The notes under the pieces: model-generated | What the model was told of the DNA's origin: nothing | Databases searched by the model: none | The model's input: only the letters and a program-made list of their open reading frames with translations | Part shown: piece by piece, positions 11,319 through 23,474 of the stretch | Position numbering within the stretch: the first letter of the stretch is position 1 | How the letters are laid out: each line of letters begins with the position of its first letter | Made by a program: the position numbers and the translations under genes | NCBI RefSeq assembly: GCF_015832195.1 | Contig: NC_052032.1 | Coordinates: 8,066,618-8,130,617, forward strand | Direction of reading: 5' to 3' | Origin: Motacilla alba alba | Lineage: Eukaryota; Chordata; Aves; Passeriformes; Motacillidae | DNA length: 64,000 nt

Positions 11319-11600
11319 CACAGAATGGGTTAGAAGGGACCTTCAAGTCATCCTAAAAGCACCTTCCACTGTCCCAGGTTGCTCCGAGCTCCATCCAGCC
11401 TGGCCTTGAACTCTTCCAGGGATGGAGCAGCCACCTGGGCACCCTGTGCCAGGGCCTCCCCACCCTCCCAGGGAAGAATTTTTCCCCAATATCTGCTCTA
11501 ACCCCACTCTCTTGTAGCTCAAATCCATTCCCCCTGCCCTGTCACTCCATGCTCTCGTGTCTGTGGCTGTCACCTTGTGCCACGTCCCTGTCCCAGGGGG
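11319..11600 (-). mobile_element. CR1 LINE 3' end, antisense
   Basis: Plus-strand CACAGAATGGGTTAGAAGGG is the reverse complement of the CR1 terminus. It continues through AGGTTGCTCCGAGC, CAGCCTGGCCTTGAACTCTT, the TCCCAGGGAAGAA block and CCTGCCCTGTCACTCCATGC, all in CR1 order. The 5'-truncation point is unclear. Confidence 0.8.
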
Positions 11601-13446
11601 TGCCTTTGCCTCTGTAAAGCCTGTAACTGAGAGCTGCCCTCCCCGTGAGGTCTGAACTGGCCTTTGGGCTGGTTTCAAGTGCCCATTTTGTGGAGGATGC
11701 CTCCAGGCTGCAGATTTCCAGGAGGATCAGGTGCCCTTTGGCTCTGTCACACCCCGAGCCCTTGCTATTTACTGCAGGAGGGGATTTGCTTTCCCTGCAC
11801 AGGGAGGGTTTCCAGCACTGCCCTTCCCCTCCTGGGGCCAGGCAGGGCCCTCTGGACACTTTTAGCTGCTTCTCACGCCCCAGTGATCAGGTTCTGCCAG
11901 GAAGAGCCGTGGTGGTTCCAGGAATTGCCATCTGAGGTGGAACTGAAGCCGAGGATGAGGCTTTGGAGCACCAGAGCTTGGGGACAGCTTGTGCTGTCAG
12001 GGACAGCCAGGCCTGGGGCACCTGGAGCCCCTGCACATGGTGACAGCCTGCCCAGGAGCCAGCCCCGATGAAACCTCTGGCAAAAACATCTAATTTACCT
12101 GAATTAGCCCTTCTGTGGGGCTCTGCAGGCTCTTGTTGCTGCAAGGTTGGGTTCTGCTGGAGCATAAGCCATGATCCCCATCCCGCCTCACCCGGGTGCC
12201 AGGATTCTTCACCTGGCTGAGCAAACTGGGATCAAACTTGAGGTCAGGGATGTTCAGGGCCTTTGGTGTCCCTCCTGCCCCTTCCTGCCTCTGAATATCA
12301 GCGTTCCCAGTGGAGCCCTGAACCCCGCAAAGCTCCTCCTCGCACGCGTTTCTGGGTTTTCCCCTTGTCCAGAGGAAATCCCAGGAAAAGCCCAGCCCCT
12401 GCCCACCTCTCCTTCCTCAGGGAAGAGCCCCAGCTCCCTGGGAGCGAGACTGCCCTGCCCCTGCAGCCCTGGGGGAGCTGCTGGAGGGGGGTGGGACAAG
12501 GGGGGCATCGCTGAGCGGTGCCAGCCTGTGCCCATCCATCTCTGCACGCGACAGCTGGAAATACTTCCAGGGCAGGTGCCCCGAGCTTGCCAAATCCTGC
12601 CTATTTTAAGCCTGGAGAGTGGGAGATGCTGGCCACCGAGGCACAGAGCTGTGGGTTTGCTGCCAGGGCTCTGAGGGGCACGAGGGGCCCTGCTCTGCCC
12701 AGCCTGTGCCACAGGTTACCCCGACATTCCTCTGACTTCACACCCCTTCCCCCTGCAAGGCAGGGGTGAAGTAAACACTTCTCCTGCAGTTTGGAAAGTG
12801 CTCTTTTAAGGGCATGGAGAGAAGCTAACTGTACAGTGCAGGCTGCTGGAAATCAGCAGGGATTACGGAGGGAGATGGGAAGGGCTCATCCATCCCTGTC
12901 CAGAGAGGTAAACCCCACAGACACACTTGGAGCAGCGAGCTCAGCCTTCCCCAGGGTTAAACAGGCTCTTCCAGTTCCTAATCACAAATCCACTTGAGCT
13001 GTGAGCAGTTCCTTTAAACAGGGATTTGGTGTGTTTAGGCTGACTGTCCTCCTTGAGAGCAGATGGTTTCTGTTAGTGGATAATATTTCAAAGGAATGGG
13101 GTTTTCTCTAGTTTTTTTTGGTTTTTTTTTTTTCCTGTAATGCCCCCTCTGGTGCTGGTTTATCGAGCTGGGAGAGGCTGCAGTCTGCCCTTCCCCAGGC
13201 TGGAGCTGCTTGGATTCATCAGTCAGGGTGATGGATGTGGAGTCTCAGCACTCCCAATTCCCATGTTGGGGCTTGCTAAAAACTATTACAGCCCTTGTGG
13301 TGGAGCAGCCAAATCACTTCCTTTGCCTGTGAGTGATAACACCCACCTCGGGGATGGCAGGCAGCTCCTCCAGCCTCTCTTTTCCTCACTCTGCCTTTTC
13401 CAAGCTTTTCCATCTCTTTATTTTAATTTTTTTATGGTTTTGGCAG

Positions 13447-13576
13447 CCCAATGACCCGGTGACAAACATCTGCCAGGCAGCAGACAAGCAGCTCTTCACC
13501 CTGGTGGAGTGGGCCAAGAGGATCCCCCACTTCTCCGAGCTGCCCCTGGATGACCAGGTCATCTTGCTCAGAGCAG
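13447..13576 (+). CDS. RXRA: RXRA coding exon (likely exon 6): helix 3 and coactivator clamp
   Basis: This 130-bp exon encodes Pro261 to Ala303 and the first base of Gly304. It carries helix 3 of the ligand-binding domain and pocket residues known from human RXRA structures (Ile268, Cys269, Ala271, Gln275), seen here in [11 protein letters not shown]. Lys284 in [10 protein letters not shown] is the helix-3 half of the charge clamp that holds coactivator LXXLL helices; its partner Glu453 is in the last exon. The signature [13 protein letters not shown] follows. Splice sites are TTTTGGCAG|CCC and CAG|GTGAGT. I see no residue difference from human in this exon. Confidence 0.98.
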
Positions 13577-16500
13577 GTGAGTGACATCTGTCCCCGCGTG
13601 GGCAGTGCTCAGTGTCCCCTGGGACAGGTTGTACCCTCAGGTTTAGGTCCTGGCAGCTTGAAAATCTTTAATTGATTCTTGGTAGGCGCTGATAGTTCAG
13701 TTTTTAAATAGGATTTTGAAAGCCTTGCATGGGTGAATTGGTGAATTGGATCCAAAATGTGGCAAATCAGCTGAAGAATGGCCCAGCTTCATCTCTGATC
13801 CATGAGGAATTCAGAGATGGGTGCTGGGTGACTTAAACCAGAGGAGTTCAACTCTGCCTTCCTCCCAAACTGAGGCTTGAAAGACCAAGCGGGCTCAGGC
13901 CCCCATGAAATTTCATCAAACTGAAATGTTTGATCATAATTAAAACCAGAAAGGAGAGAAAAGTACATCTCACTTCTTTTCCCACCCACCACGATGAAAA
14001 TAGATCTCTCAGGGTTTATTTTAAATTTCCTTGTGCAGCAGGGGGCTGCAGGAGCAGCATTTGGGAGCTGGAGGCAGTTGGCTGTAGGAAGGGTCTTCCC
14101 CTGATCAGTGAATTCAGGCTCCTGCTGCTGCACAAAGCTCGTGGAGGGCAAGAATCCAGGAGCAGAGCTCAGAGAGGATGTGTTTGAGGCTTTTTGTAAG
14201 TCGGGGACATTGAAATCCTTGGTACTATTAAAGTTCCTTTTATTTCCCCCAAATTCACTTTTGTCCAGGTCCTGCATCCTTCCAGGACGGCTCCTGCAGC
14301 CTCTGGGGGCAAGGTGCTCCATGGATTTTGCCAGAGCTGGCTCTGGGCCCTTTGGAACATCCAAAGTGTGGCTTTGAAGAGGATTTCTAGAGCCTCTTGT
14401 GAGAGGGGATGAGCGGGGAGACCTCTCTGTGGGGATCCTTAAGGTCTTTCTGCAGAGAGCTGGATCCAGACAAAGCTCTGCCTTTTCATTTTGGGAAGTG
14501 GAACCCAGCCCCAGCATGGCACTTGCAGGTTTTCCTCTCTCTTCAGCAGGCAGCTGATGAAAAGTGGAGCTGGAGAACTCCTGACCCGTGTTCTCTGGTT
14601 GTCACTCACTCCTCACAGCAGGAGAGGGGCTGCCAACCCCCTCACACCCCAAATTTCGTGGTGGCTCCAACGCTGAGACTGCTGAGCAGCTCCCTGGAGC
14701 TCCATGCTCCACACACCTCTGCCAGGGCCTCAGATAACCTTCCCCGGGCCTTCTAACCAGTGACTCGATGTATTATTGAGTGGCCTGCTGAGAACAGCTG
14801 CCCATGAAATATTGAAGCATTAAAATCCAGCTAAGAGCCTCAGTCAGGCATCCTGGGAGGCAAAACAAGTGGAGCACACAGCTCTGGAGGAGCAGTGCTG
14901 GCTGGGCTGGCAGCAGCTCTCCTCAAGTCCTGAATCATTTAAAAAACACTCCCTCTCTGAGCTGTTTGGAAGGGAAGGAAACCTGATTTTTTAAGCGTGT
15001 TTTCCACCGGTTTTCTTGTTTCCAAGCTGAGACAGGAATAACCTGATGTTTTCTCAGCCTGGCAGAGGATGCTGAGTGTTACATCCCTGCAGCTGGGTTT
15101 GTAGGGCTGGTGGGGAAACTTGGCAGAGAAATGGATTGGCACGATGGCCACTGCTCTGCCAGAGTGCCTTCCCTATCCCAGAGGAGCCAGAGCAGCCCTG
15201 GAGGGAGAGAGGAGTCCCAGAATTCTGCTCTGCCCCTCCAGAGCTTGGGCTGAAATGCAGAACTCCCGGGGGACACTTGGTTGGTCTCTAATTCCAGTTT
15301 GCTGCCTGTGGTTATGGTGAATTTTCCCCTGCTTGCCTCTGTCTTGGCAGCTCTTCGGGAAAGCCAGGGGAGGAAAATCTTCCCTGAAACATCCCAGCTC
15401 TGCATGGGAATAAGAGGAAGATGAATCCAGCCCTCCTTGACTGGAATAAGCCCAGCTTGGAGTGGGTGTGGAGAGCCAGCTCTGGTTCCTGTTGGTTGGA
15501 GCTGCTGTGGGGCTGTGTGTGACAAATTCCCGTGGATCTGGCTCTGGGAGTTCCTCCCGGGAGCAGGGCTCCGCAGGCTCCTTCTCCTCCATCCTCCTCG
15601 GGTTTCAGTGTTGCAATCCCTGTGAAAGTGCCAGGCCTCACCCAGTAAATAGCCAAAGAAATGTTCCCTGGCTGGGGTGGAAACATCCTGTGGCCACTTA
15701 GGAAAGAGTGAACTTTATTCCTTGTCAACATTTCTGGTGGCACAACCCACGGCTGCAGCAGAAGGTAAATACAGCACACATGGGCCTTGTGTTTATTCCA
15801 GCCTGTGAGATGTGTTCTTGTGACAGGAGAGGTGAGGGATGTTGTTGTGTTGCTTTTCCAGCCTGGGAAAAAAAACCCCTAAATCCAAATATCCTGAGGT
15901 TTCTGGACCAGAACTCCAGAACATGTTCAGGGCAGGGGTGTTGCAGAAGACCCCATCTTGTCTTACTGAAGATGCTGCTCCTGGCTGGAAGTCACCCAGA
16001 TTTCCACCCTTCAAGCTTGGCAGCGTTTCCCCTCACTGGGGCTTTGTTTCATGAATTCTTGAGCTCAGCCTGGGGTGGATTTAGGAATTGAAGAGGTGTT
16101 GGATTGGGAAGGGGAGCTGGAAGGTGTGGAGGTCACACCTCCCTTCCCTTCCCTGTAGGTCTGGGCTCTGAGGATGCCCTTCCTATATCCCAGCTGATAA
16201 GAATAAAATCTGTTTTCCAGGCAGCTGTGGGAGCAGTCACAGCCGTGGGGCTGTGCAGAGAACAAACCCAATCCCTCCCAGTATTTCCATGGCCGAGGCA
16301 GCAAACCCACAAATAAAGCCAGAGATTCCATGGTCCCTTTTACAGGCTGGTGGATGAACTTCTGTGGCCTGAGGAGGAGCCTGATGAGCTGATAGCAAGT
16401 GCTGATAGGGCTGGAGCTGCTGGGAGGCTGAGGGCAGAGGGGAGCTCAGGGCTCCACACCCACGGGGAGCTTCAGGCAGAGCTGTTTGCTCGGTGTCTGC

Positions 16501-16735
16501 ACGGTTTATAGAGGAAACTGCTCCCCTCAGTAGCTTTATTTTTAGTGCGTTGGGTTCCTGATGGTTTTTTTCCTTCCCTGACATCCAAGAAAAAGCTGGC
16601 TCCCCCTTCCTTTCCCACATCCAGCCACGTTCCTGCACCAAAGGCTCCCGTTAGAGAGGTGATGCCACCGAATCCCAAACTTCCCGAGCATCCCAGGGCT
16701 CTAACCTGCAGCCTCGCTGGTTTTCTCCTCCCCAG
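13577..16735 (+). other. RXRA: RXRA intron, 3159 bp
   Basis: Bounded by GTGAGT and CTCCCCAG. Apart from the splice sites I see no gene, RNA or clear mobile element. An antisense open frame of 242 codons at 13789-14517 has no recognisable domain and is treated as chance. Confidence 0.85.
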
Positions 16736-16868
16736 GGTGGAACGAGCTGCTCATTGCCTCCTTCTCCCACCGCTCCATAGCCGTGAAGGACGGGATCCTG
16801 CTGGCCACGGGGCTGCACGTGCACAGGAACAGCGCCCACAGCGCCGGCGTCGGGGCCATCTTCGACAG
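16736..16868 (+). CDS. RXRA: RXRA coding exon (likely exon 7): helices 5 to 7, ligand anchor
   Basis: This 133-bp exon completes Gly304, encodes Trp305 to Asp347 and gives two bases of Arg348. [13 protein letters not shown] contains Trp305, Asn306, Phe313 and Arg316. Arg316 is the residue that binds the ligand carboxylate in known RXR structures. The beta-turn strands ([14 protein letters not shown]) supply Leu326 and Ala327, also pocket residues. The exon ends in the helix 7 start, GVGAIFD. Splice sites are CCTCCCCAG|GG and ACAG|GTGGGC. No difference from human is seen. Confidence 0.98.
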
Positions 16869-18169
16869 GTGGGCAGGGATGGGAGGGGGTCACACATCCT
16901 CTGGGCACAGAGAGAGGCTTGGTTCTGCCAGGAAAACCTGGGAAAGCTGTGAGGAGCTGTGGGATCTTGTGCAAAAATCCCAACACAGAGGAGGCTGCCC
17001 AGTGCCAAAATCCCAACGGCCCCAAACACAGAGGAGGCTGCCCAGTGCCAAAATCCCAACGATCCCAAACACAGAGGAGGCTGCCCAGTGCCAAAATCCC
17101 AACGATCCCAAACACAGAGGAGGCTGCCCAGTGCCAAAATCCCAATGATCCCAAACACAGAGGAGCTGCCCAGTGCCAAAATCCCAATGATCCCAAACAC
17201 AGAGGAGCTGCCCAGTGCCAAAATCCCAATGATCCCAAACACAGAGGAGGCTGCCCAGTGCCAAAATCCCAATGGCCCCAAACACAGAGGAGGCTGCCCA
17301 GTGCCAAATCCCAATGATCCCAAACACAGAGGAGGCTGCCCAGTGCAAATCAAAGCCCCTTTCATGGGGTCCAGATGCCTTCTAACGTTACGAGGAGGCC
17401 ACTCCTTTGTTCCTTTTCATCTTTAATTGGAGCAGGACGTGATTTTATTTGCACAGTGAGAAGGCCCCAGCGATACTCGGCAGGTTCCACAGGCGTGTCC
17501 CCAGGGCTCTTTAATCTCAGGCTTTGGGAAAGTGTTTTAAAGCCAGGCTTGCAGGGTGTTTGACCCACAGTGTGGCTCCAGACGCTGCTGAAATGCTGAT
17601 TTCTCTCCCTGAGACTCATCTTGAGTTGAAACCAAATCACCTTTGCTGCTCTGCTCTGTGAGGAAATTGTTCCTCGGACCTGGGTGACATCATTTGTTCC
17701 TGTGAGGTCACAAGTGCAAGATCATGACTTTGCTGCAGGATCTAACATGAAAAACTGGGCAATCAGTGGAAAATATTTCTAGACCGACACCTCCAGTAAG
17801 AGCAAAGGGAGCAATAAAAATTACCAGCAGAGGAAATTACTTTTAGATACCTGTTGGGGTGGGTTTTTATTGTTATTTTTTATTTTTAGGCAGCTTTCTC
17901 AGGTGCTAGAGCCTCTCGGTGAATGGATGAAGGCGGTTTTTATGGTCCCTGTCGTATCTCGCAGGAACTATTGATGTTCCTAATGAGCTGTTTTTGATGG
18001 AGGAGGAAAATGAGTCCACATCCTCAGCTGGAACAGGCCAGCACCATCCCCAGCTTCGTTAAACGCCACCGGAGCTTCTCGCTCCGGCTCTGACACCTGG
18101 GGCTTTTCATTCCCATTTTTTTTCCTCTTTATTTCATGCTGACTCTGTGCTTTCTGTGTCCTTTTGCAG
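16869..18169 (+). other. RXRA: RXRA intron, 1301 bp
   Basis: Bounded by GTGGGC and CTTTTGCAG. More than a quarter of it is the 43-bp minisatellite at 16982-17346. The remainder (17347-18169) shows no gene or known element. Confidence 0.9.
16982..17346 (+). repeat. 43-bp intronic minisatellite, nine copies
   Basis: The unit reads CACAGAGGAGGCTGCCCAGT followed by GCCAAAATCCCAACGATCCC and AAA. Nine copies are countable. Variants include AACGGCCCC, AATGATCCC and a deletion of one GAG repeat base triplet in the fifth and sixth copies (GAGGAGCTG). Open frames through it are artefacts. Confidence 0.95.
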
Positions 18170-18261
18170 AGTACTGACAGAGCTGGTGTCCAAAATGAGG
18201 GACATGCTGATGGACAAGACAGAGCTGGGCTGCCTGCGAGCCATTGTCCTCTTCAACCCCG
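18170..18261 (+). CDS. RXRA: RXRA coding exon (likely exon 8): helices 7 to 9
   Basis: This 92-bp exon completes Arg348, encodes Val349 to Pro378 and gives the first base of Asp379. It covers the end of helix 7 ([12 protein letters not shown]), with Glu352 and Lys356 at the known dimer surface, and helix 8 ([13 protein letters not shown]). Splice sites are CTTTTGCAG|AG and CCG|GTACGT. One change from recalled human RXRA is visible: Gln361 is Leu (RDMLMD instead of RDMQMD), a surface position between helices 7 and 8. Confidence 0.97.
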
Positions 18262-19776
18262 GTACGTGCCTGCCTCTTGGCTGCTCTCCTGTCCTTCCGG
18301 CTCCTTTTCTTCCCCCAAAAAGCCCTGTTGGAAATAGCACAGGGCACCCAGATTCCACAGGGCAGGAAGGGGAACGTTGGTTTGGTTTGGAAAGGAATTT
18401 AAAGCTCATCTTGTTCCAAAGCTCCTGCCATGAGCAGGGACACCTTCCGCCATCCCAGGGTGATCCAAGCCCTGTCCAGCCCGGCCTGGGACACTTCCAG
18501 GGATGGGGCAGCCATCTGAGCACCCTGTGCAGGGCCTCCCCACCCTCCCAGGGAAGGATTTTTTCCCAAAATCCAATCTGAGCCTACTCTTTTTTCAGTT
18601 TACAGCCACTCCCCCTTGTCCCGTCAGCTCTCCCCCTGTCAGTGACTGTGAAAAGAAAGTTCAGGTGCTTGAGGGAACTGTCCCTGAATTGGAACAAAGT
18701 AGAATTTAGATGTTGCTGAAGAGAAAAATATGGATTAGAGCAACACCAGAGCATGGAGATTATTGTCTCTGCTTCCCAACCTCATCCTCCAAGGGCTTTT
18801 ATTACCTGCATTTCTGGAAAAGTCCTTTGCAGACCTGGAGAGGCTGAAAGACGAGAGACGTGCTCACGAAACACACAAAACCTTCCATTTCTGACCATAG
18901 TTTCACATGGTGTGACCTGGGAGGGTCACCCTGCTCCCTTTTCCCTCCCAGCCCCAGCTGCCCAAGGGAAGAGGAGGGTTCAGTGCCAGGCTTTTTCTCC
19001 AGCATTGCAGGGAGCAAATCCCTGTGCGGCAGGAGCCAGCCTGCACATACCTGCCCAGCTCTCTGGGGGGATTTCAGGGTGGATCAGAGCAGAACCAGAT
19101 GGCAGCCAAGGACAAAGCTCCCCATCCACCACCACCCCTGCCCTCCCCGAGCACAGTTTGTGCCCAAGCACAGCTCCTTGCCTGGATTTTCCCACCACAG
19201 CCAGGCCATGCTGTTCCAGCAGGGTTTATTACAATTTCTTGGGTTTGTTTTTCTTCTTGACCAGTTTTTTTTTTTAGTCCCCCCCCCTCCCCCTCCTTGT
19301 AATCAGCAGTAATTTATTGTCTGTAATTTAGGATTAGCCATTTATGGTCAAAGAAGGGGAATCTGGAGAGGTTCCCGTGGCACATGTGCTTGGGGATATC
19401 GATTTCTGCACTGTCCCTTTCACCCTGCTAAAAACAGATCCTCACTCTGCCCTGTCCTGGGGGCTGTGACCGGGCAGGGGCTTCTCCCTCAGCCCCCAGA
19501 AATCCCACCAGCCCAGGGCTGCAGGGGGAATCAACCCCTTTCAAATGAGGGTCTGGGACCACCGGGATGAGCCAGAACATTTGGGGCTGGGCTGCGAGGT
19601 GAGGAAAATCTGTAATTGTTGGGTGAACCCCCGAGTGCTCCCCAAACCCCTGGAGCTCAGAGCTTGCAGCCACACTTTGGTGGGGCTGGAAGAGATGGAG
19701 GAAGTGCACAGAGGGGTTCCTGCCCGCCTGGGAAGCCTGGAGGTGTTCTCCTGATGGTTTTTGTGCTGCCTTGCAG
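18262..19776 (+). other. RXRA: RXRA intron, 1515 bp
   Basis: Bounded by GTACGT and TGCCTTGCAG. It contains an antisense CR1 tail at 18374-18638 and short T and C homopolymers near 19264-19300. Nothing else is recognised. Confidence 0.9.
18374..18638 (-). mobile_element. CR1 LINE 3' end, antisense
   Basis: Plus-strand GTTTGGTTTGGAAAGGAATT, then CATGAGCAGGGACACCTTCC, CACTTCCAGGGATGGGGCAG and CACCCTCCCAGGGAAGGA are the reverse complement of the CR1 tail in the right order. Confidence 0.8.
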
Positions 19777-19882
19777 ACTCCAAGGGCCTGTCGAACCCGG
19801 CGGAGGTGGAGGCGCTGCGGGAGAAAGTGTACGCGTCACTAGAGGCTTACTGCAAACACAAATACCCCGACCAGCCCGGCAG
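19777..19882 (+). CDS. RXRA: RXRA coding exon (likely exon 9): helix 9 to start of helix 10
   Basis: This 106-bp exon completes Asp379, encodes Ser380 to Gly413 and gives two bases of Arg414. It covers the acidic loop and helix 9 ([19 protein letters not shown]), with Arg393 and Tyr397 at the known dimer interface, and the [11 protein letters not shown] turn. Splice sites are GCCTTGCAG|AC and GCAG|GTGAGC. The only change from recalled human RXRA is E410D. Confidence 0.98.
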
Positions 19883-22807
19883 GTGAGCTCCCTGTGCCCC
19901 CTCCTCCTGCACCCAAACCCCCTGCAATGGGTGCTGCAGCTCCCAGGCTCCCCTCTCTGCTCTGGGCTCTCTGTTCCCGGTGATTCCCTGCGGATAAACC
20001 CCTCATTTCTACTCGCTCCAGCTCTGACCATCCCTAAAAAAACCTCCCCGTAGCTCTTTATTCCCCTGCCAGGAAATCCAGCAAGGTGGGCAGACCTGAG
20101 GAGCCCCAGCTCCCACAGCCCCAGCAGTGGGATGAGCCCACGTGGGAAGGGGGTATCATTTCCCTTTAGGAAACCACGGCCAGCGAAACCGCAGCAAAAA
20201 TAGGACTCACATGGAGTTAATTTTCAGTGGCAGATGAGCATCATTGCTGGGAAGTGAAAGCCTCAATTGATGCTCTTTTTCTCCCCTCCCTGCCTTCCCC
20301 CCATCCAGCTGGGAATGGGAGGGGGAATTAGGAATGTGTTCCTGGACTGCTCCGGAGCTGAGTGGGCGCGTTTTCCCAGTTCCAGCCTGGAGCTGGCAAC
20401 TGCCAGTTCAGTTCTGACAGCTTCCTGAGAAACCAAGCACAGCTCTGGAAGCTGCTGCTGGTGCATCAGTGTTGGGGAAACACGGCCCAGGCAGCCGGGA
20501 TTTGCATCTCACCTGCATTCCTGGCCTGGTGTGGGGGGTGAAATGAAAAGGGGCTTTCACAGCAGCGGGCACAGCGTGCCCTCAGAAGTGATGCTGGATG
20601 TGGTTTGTCGCTCACTTTGGCTCCCAGAGTGCTGGCAGATGAAGAAAGGCGTGTTGTGAAGGGGTTTCTGGGGTGTTGCTGGTTGGTTTGAGGCAGGCAG
20701 GGCGAGGATGAGGGTGCCAGGGGTGTGTTTGGTTTGTGGAGAGCAGGGGGATTGAGGGATGGGCACAGAGCAGGGCTGTCACCTCTCCTCTTCCAGGAAG
20801 CTTTATTAAACTGCATTTCTGCAGCAAACCCAGAGCCAGGCCCTGGCCTCTGGCTGCTGTGGTGCTGCAGAAGAGCTGTTCTGGCACCAGGAGAGCTGCC
20901 CTGGCAGTCATGGCCAGCAGCTCTTCTGGATGATTCCCTTGCTGGGGTGAGCTCTGGCTTTGCACACTGTGCAGGATCTGCAGCCTGGCACACGCAGAGG
21001 GTGGCACGGGGACAGCGCCAGTCCACAGCAGTTCCCCAGGGCTCTGCCTCAGTGCTCAGTGCTGTTTGAGGGAGTGTCTGAAGCCCACAAGCTGCACCAG
21101 GGGCTCTGCAATTTTAATCTCTCACTGGCTTTGAGTGACCTTGGGCTGGAAATCTTTTGTGTGATGCTCACACCCATCCTTGGTGACCTGAGAGGTTCTG
21201 CAGGCTCAGGGATGTCCTGGCAGCTGTGCCTGGGCCCTACTCCCCACCCTGCATCCCTCAGAGGTGCAGGGCAGGGGTGGCACCATCCCAGCTGCCCCAG
21301 GAGGGTGAACCCCTGGGCTGGGAGGCCGGGGTTGCACAAGAGCTCCCCAAAATTCTCTGAAACTCTGGGCATCCTGCTGGCCCCGTGCTCAGCAGCAAAC
21401 AAGTTCTCCCTGTGGCTGAGCCACGTCTGGGACCTTCCCCTGCTCCTTGCTGTGGCGTTTCTGGGATTCCCAGCTTCTCAGGTGCCCCAAATCCCCATCC
21501 AGCAGCAGCTTGGGAGCACCCTGGAAACACCAAAAGGGAAGTTTTCTGCACAGAGAGGCATTCCCAGGAAAAACCCAGCCCTGCTCCCCCCGTGCTGCCT
21601 ACGTGACACCCAGCAGCCTCAGGGAAGCAGCAGTCAGGGCTCTTTTCTCCCCTCCCAGCCCTGGCACGTTGTGCTCTGGGCTGGTTATCTCACAGTTAAA
21701 CATATCCGAGGGCTGGAGCCATCATCTGGTTTGGTTTAAAGTGAAACTTCCTGAATGGGATGGTAGGACTGATTTGTTTTTCCTGGCTCTGCTCCCGCCG
21801 TTCTCGCCAGCTCAGCAGAAAAAATAAAAAAAAAAAAATTAAAAAGAAAATAGGGAGAGGGAATTGTGCATGCATGTAGAATATCTGTGTGCTTGTGCGG
21901 GTCTCTGTGTGTGTTTTCTGCAGGGTCCCAGCCTCCCTGGCCCTTTCAAGCCCTGGTTTTGCAGCAGGAAAAGCGAGGACCCTGCTGTGGCCATTAAAGG
22001 GCTTTGTCCTGGGTTGGGAGCACTCGCTCACACGAGGAGGTGACATCCAGTGGCACCTGGGCTGCTCCAGGGCAGGAGCTGGTGGCTTTCTCCTGGCTCC
22101 ACAGCTTGTTGTCACCCTCTGAGCCCAGCAGCTCTTCCCTGCTGAGGATGGCTGTGGTGGCTCGGTGCCATCCTGGCCGTGCCCTGCAGAGCTGCCAGCT
22201 CTCCCCAGCCCTCTGGTGACCTGAAACCATCGGCTCCAGCAGGGCAGGGTGTGGGGAAAGGGTTTTGGTTCGCCCTCCTCAGAGCCCTGGGAAGGGCAGC
22301 ACCCCTGGTTTGCAGAGCTCCCTCCAGCTGCTGCGTCACAGCCCTTGGTGTCACCCCTGGCTGGCAGCCCCAGGGCTCAGCTGGGACCCCAGTGAGGGCT
22401 GGGGGGGCTGCCCAGGGGTGCCCAGAGCCTGCAGGGAAAGGGGCATCACCCAGCCAAGTGCCAGCTCGCCCCCTGGGCACCTCCTCCAGCCCCTTGCCAG
22501 CTGTTTGCCTTTTCCCTGAGCAAAACCTGAGCTGCTGGTGCTGCTTGCAGCGCTCCAGTGCCAAGGCTGATCCCTGGTGCAGCCTGGGGACCCCAGGGGC
22601 ATCTCGGGGTGTCCCCAGGCCAGGGCTGCCCTTCCATTCCTTGTTTCACCCTCCCAGCTCAGTTCCCAGCTGGTGTTTGTTGTGAATCTCTGATCTCTGA
22701 GGCTGGGCCCGAATTCCTGATTTCCCTGCACAGCTCTGGGTGCAGCCCCACGATTTGGTACCAAGATCTGACTCCAGACTTGGGGGGCCGGGGCAGCAGC
22801 AGGGCTG

Positions 22808-23474
22808 TGTGGTATTTTCAGGGTCCCCCATCGTGGGGAGGAAAGATGAATTTCACTCCATGTTCTTAGAAGGCTAATTTATTATGATATGATATATAGT
22901 ATATTATGTTAATATTAATAATTATTATATAATTTTATATTAATATATTGGTATATTATATGTTTATATATTAATATATAATGACATATAATGTATAACA
23001 TTATACTATATTAATAATATATAACATTATAATATACAATGTATAAATAATATAATATATACTGTTATATAATATATGCACACAATAATATATAATATAA
23101 TAATATATTTTAATTACATTGTTATATTGATGTAATTATATTATATTATGTTATATTATATTATAACTATCCTAAAGAATAGAGAAAGGATACAGACAGA
23201 AGGTTTTAACAAGATATTAATAAAAAACTCATGACTCTCTCCTCAGAGTCCCACACAGCCTGACCGTGACTGGTCATCAAGTGAAAACAATTCACATAAA
23301 ACCAACAAAACGATGACCAGTTGGTAAACGATGTCCAAACCGCATTCCAAAACAGCAAAACACGCAAGAAGCAAACGAAATAATATTGTTTTCCTTTTTC
23401 TCTGAGGCTTCCCAGCTTCCCAAGAGGAGAAATCCCGGCGAAGGGATTTTTCCCCAAAAAACAAACCAGCGACG
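22808..23474 (-). mobile_element. ERVK-like solo LTR next to the last coding exon
   Basis: On the minus strand the body reads GGGGAAAAATCCCTTCGCC near its start, then AAAACCTTCTGTCTGTATCC, an AT-rich run, TAATAAATTAGCCTTCT and a terminal AAATACCACA. This matches the layout of the sense LTR at 472-868. It is bracketed by perfect 6-bp repeats GGGCTG at 22802-22807 and 23475-23480. The expected first TG on the minus strand is mutated to CG. At 667 bp it is longer than the 397-bp copy because the AT tract has expanded. Confidence 0.85.
22865..23168 (+). repeat. Expanded TATAAT-type AT-rich tract inside the LTR
   Basis: About 300 bp almost wholly A and T, with recurring ATATAATAT and TTATATTA words. 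In the related copy at 472-868 the corresponding stretch is only about 40 bp, so the difference is local expansion. Confidence 0.85.

Larger units (their letters stand above)
9332..13446 (+). other. RXRA: RXRA intron, 4115 bp
   Basis: Bounded by GTGAGC and TTTTGGCAG. It contains two short sense CR1 tails (about 9869-9949 and 10457-10516) and one antisense CR1 tail (about 11319-11600). The rest, including 11640-13446, shows no gene or RNA feature that I recognise. A poly-T stretch lies near 13113-13134. Confidence 0.9.

Noticed and set aside
13789..14517. 242-codon antisense frame in an RXRA intron
   Set aside because: No recognisable domain, low-complexity composition, no sign of a separate promoter or splice sites.
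16651..17426. Open frames up to 218 codons overlapping an RXRA exon
   Set aside because: They run through the 43-bp intronic minisatellite and are out of frame with the true exon.
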